From Lachnospiraceae bacterium (GTDB taxonomy: Bacteria; Bacillota; Clostridia; Lachnospirales; Lachnospiraceae): a stretch of DNA of 8,776 bases. Location of the stretch: NCBI GenBank assembly GCA_009774235.1, contig VSNJ01000163.1, positions 1 to 8,776 of the forward strand. The letters run 5' to 3'. Shown in pieces: positions 6,962 through 8,776 of the stretch. The position numbers were made by a program, and so were the translations under genes. Position 1 is the first letter of the stretch. Each line of letters begins with the position of its first letter. The notes under the pieces are model-generated. The model was not told the origin of the DNA. It saw only the letters and a program-made list of their open reading frames with translations, and made no database searches.

Positions 6962-6980
6962 CAGGAAAGGATTGGACGTT

Positions 6981-8776
6981 ATGCCAATTAATGAAAATAC
7001 ATTAGAACAGGTCATCATATCAGAACTACAGGAAAAAGGATACGAATACCTCTATGGACCAGACATTGACAGAGATTACCATGAAGTGATTTTGAAAGAA
7101 TACTTTGACTCTGCTATGTTGAAAATAAATCCGAAAATTACATCTGATATTATAGAAGAAGCCTACAAATCCATAAAAAACCTCGGACTGTTAAAGTTAG
7201 AAGATATGAATGCCGCCTTTCATAAGTATCTGATTGAAGGTGTTCCTGTTTCTTATCGTGTGAACGGCGAGCAGTCCACTTTCACAGTGCATCTGATAGA
7301 TTTTGAAAATCTGCAATTAAATGATTTTAAGGTTATCAATCAGTACACCGTCATAGACTACAAGAATAAAAGACCGGATATACTGGTTTTTATCAATGGT
7401 ATTCCGATGGTGCTTTTTGAATTAAAAAACATGGTTCATGCTGATACTACGGTAGAGGATGCCTATAAGCAGATAAAGAATTATCAGTTGGATATCACCA
7501 CATTGTTCTATTATAATGCGTTTAATGTTATAAGTGATGGCTTGGATACAAGAGTGGGTACGATAACATCTGATTTTACAAGATATATGGCATGGAAATC
7601 AGAAAATGGGGAAAGACCGGCGGAGTCCGGTATAAATTACTTTACAACGCTGATTAATGGCGTATTTCCGAAAGAAAGGATACTTGACATTATCCGTAAT
7701 TTCATTGTGTTTCAAGACAGCAAGGGTAAAACAATAAAAATGATGGCAGGCTATCATCAGTATTTTGCAGTCAGGAGAGCGGTTGGACGAACTAAGAAAT
7801 CATTGGAAGAAAACAGTCGGAAAGTTGGCGTGGTATGGCATACGCAGGGGAGCGGAAAAAGCCTGTCTATGGTGTTTTACACTGGATGTATTGTCAGCGA
7901 TCCCCAATTTCATAACCCAACTATCGTTGTCCTTACAGACCGCAATGATTTGGACAACCAGCTTTTTGGGACATTTTGTGCCAGTTCAAAATTATTGCTG
8001 CGTCAGACGCCAAAGCAGGCACAAAACAGAGAGAATTTAAAAGAGCTGCTGCGGGTAAATGCAGGCGGAATTATTTTTACGACAATTCAGAAGTTCGAAG
8101 AAAGCAGTGAAGTCCTAAGTGAGCGAAACAATATTATTTTTATGGCTGACGAGGCGCATAGGTCCCAGTATGGACTTGACGGCAGGCTGGACAGGAAAAC
8201 AGGCGAGTGGAAGTATGGAATGGCAAAGTATATGCGTGATTCACTTCCCAATGCTACTTTCATAGGATTTACCGGAACACCGATTGATTTTGATGATAAA
8301 TCTACGGTTGAAGTTTTTGGTGATTACATAGATATTTATGATATGACACAGGCGGTTGAGGATGGCGCAACGATGCCTATTTATTATGAAAACCGTACTG
8401 CAAAGCTCAAGCTGAATGCAGACTTGTTAAAGAAAGTAGATACAGAATATGATAAACTGGCAGCAGAGGCTTCCGAGATTACCATAGAGAAATCCAAATC
8501 CGATTTATCATCCATAGAGGCGATCATCGGATCAAAGGAACGGCTGGGTATGTTGGCGGATGATATCATTGCGCATTATGAAGACAGGCAGTATGTTCTG
8601 ACGGGGAAGGCAATGATTGTTTGTATGACACGCAGGATTGCCATTAATTTGTATAAAATCATTTTGGAAAAGCGCCCTGAATGGAAAAATAAGATTAAGG
8701 TAGTACTTACTTCCAGTAATAAGGATGAAGAAGAATGGCATGATATTATTGGAAATAAGGCATACCGGGATCAGCT
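6981..8776 (+). CDS. hsdR: Type I restriction enzyme motor/nuclease subunit HsdR, 3' end cut by window edge
   Basis: I translated 598 complete codons from ATG 6981 and found no stop up to the window end. HsdR proteins are usually about 1000 residues, so roughly 40% is missing. The N-terminal nuclease has D133, then E147-x-K149, then Q164-x3-Y168. The D-to-E spacing of 14 is the same as I recall for EcoR124I, pointing to that subgroup. The SF2 translocase follows: Walker A TQGSGKS at 288-294 with K293, DEAH at 390-393, and motif III GFTGTP at 429-434. HsdR joins M2S at unmethylated sites, pulls in DNA using ATP, and cuts remotely. The start is supported by AAAGG at 6966-6970, ten bases upstream and 20 bases after the DUF1848 stop. 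The G+C content is clearly higher than in the cargo and Gabija genes (34 of 60 bases in 8161-8220). Motifs V and VI and the C-terminal HsdM-contact domain lie outside the window. Confidence 0.96.
   Translation, partial: MPINENTLEQVIISELQEKGYEYLYGPDIDRDYHEVILKEYFDSAMLKINPKITSDIIEEAYKSIKNLGLLKLEDMNAAFHKYLIEGVPVSYRVNGEQSTFTVHLIDFENLQLNDFKVINQYTVIDYKNKRPDILVFINGIPMVLFELKNMVHADTTVEDAYKQIKNYQLDITTLFYYNAFNVISDGLDTRVGTITSDFTRYMAWKSENGERPAESGINYFTTLINGVFPKERILDIIRNFIVFQDSKGKTIKMMAGYHQYFAVRRAVGRTKKSLEENSRKVGVVWHTQGSGKSLSMVFYTGCIVSDPQFHNPTIVVLTDRNDLDNQLFGTFCASSKLLLRQTPKQAQNRENLKELLRVNAGGIIFTTIQKFEESSEVLSERNNIIFMADEAHRSQYGLDGRLDRKTGEWKYGMAKYMRDSLPNATFIGFTGTPIDFDDKSTVEVFGDYIDIYDMTQAVEDGATMPIYYENRTAKLKLNADLLKKVDTEYDKLAAEASEITIEKSKSDLSSIEAIIGSKERLGMLADDIIAHYEDRQYVLTGKAMIVCMTRRIAINLYKIILEKRPEWKNKIKVVLTSSNKDEEEWHDIIGNKAYRDQ

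Noticed and set aside
5498..6976. GATTGGA at both ends of the cargo (5498-5504 and 6970-6976) as possible insertion-site direct repeats
   Set aside because: Seven bases overlapping ribosome-site regions are expected by chance in purine-rich leaders, and the flanking bases do not match further.
7765..8040. A 91-residue + strand open frame
   Set aside because: It lies wholly inside hsdR in another frame, across the Walker A region of HsdR, and has no ribosome site or recognisable motif.

Overview
The window is part of a defence island from a low-GC Firmicute, most likely a gut clostridium of the Lachnospiraceae type. The evidence is A+T-rich DNA, purine-rich Shine-Dalgarno sites, and a DUF1848 protein and a Cys-rich methyltransferase relic of kinds I associate with that group. 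All genes lie on the + strand and nearly all of the window is coding. No tRNA, rRNA, CRISPR array, insertion sequence or clear rho-independent terminator was seen.

Region 1 (1-2263) is a two-gene module. The first gene is an OLD-family ATPase/TOPRIM nuclease cut by the left edge. The second is a compact UvrD-like SF1 helicase that starts at a GTG 19 bases inside it. This is the architecture of Gabija (GajA/GajB), an anti-phage system.

Region 2 (2326-5439) holds the modification half of a Type I restriction-modification system. It consists of HsdM, a small unrecognised protein of 116 residues overlapping the end of hsdM, and a two-TRD HsdS. The second half of hsdS has a different strand composition from the first, which fits TRD exchange.

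Region 3 (5440-6961) is cargo between hsdS and hsdR. A Cys-rich methyltransferase-like gene has lost its middle, leaving a 44-residue Cys-rich head and an out-of-frame tail. It is followed, with a one-base stop/start overlap, by an intact DUF1848 gene whose C-terminus carries a CX3CX2C cluster. A possible extended -10 promoter lies just upstream.

Region 4 (6981 to the right edge) is the first 598 codons of HsdR. The nuclease site, QxxxY motif, Walker A, DEAH box and helicase motif III are present, and the frame is open to the edge. It was located by direct translation because it has no stop within the window.

Together, HsdM2S would methylate the recognition sites, HsdR would add DNA translocation and cleavage, and the Gabija-like pair would be a second, modification-independent defence. 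The least explained parts are the small protein between hsdM and hsdS and the decayed methyltransferase/DUF1848 pair.
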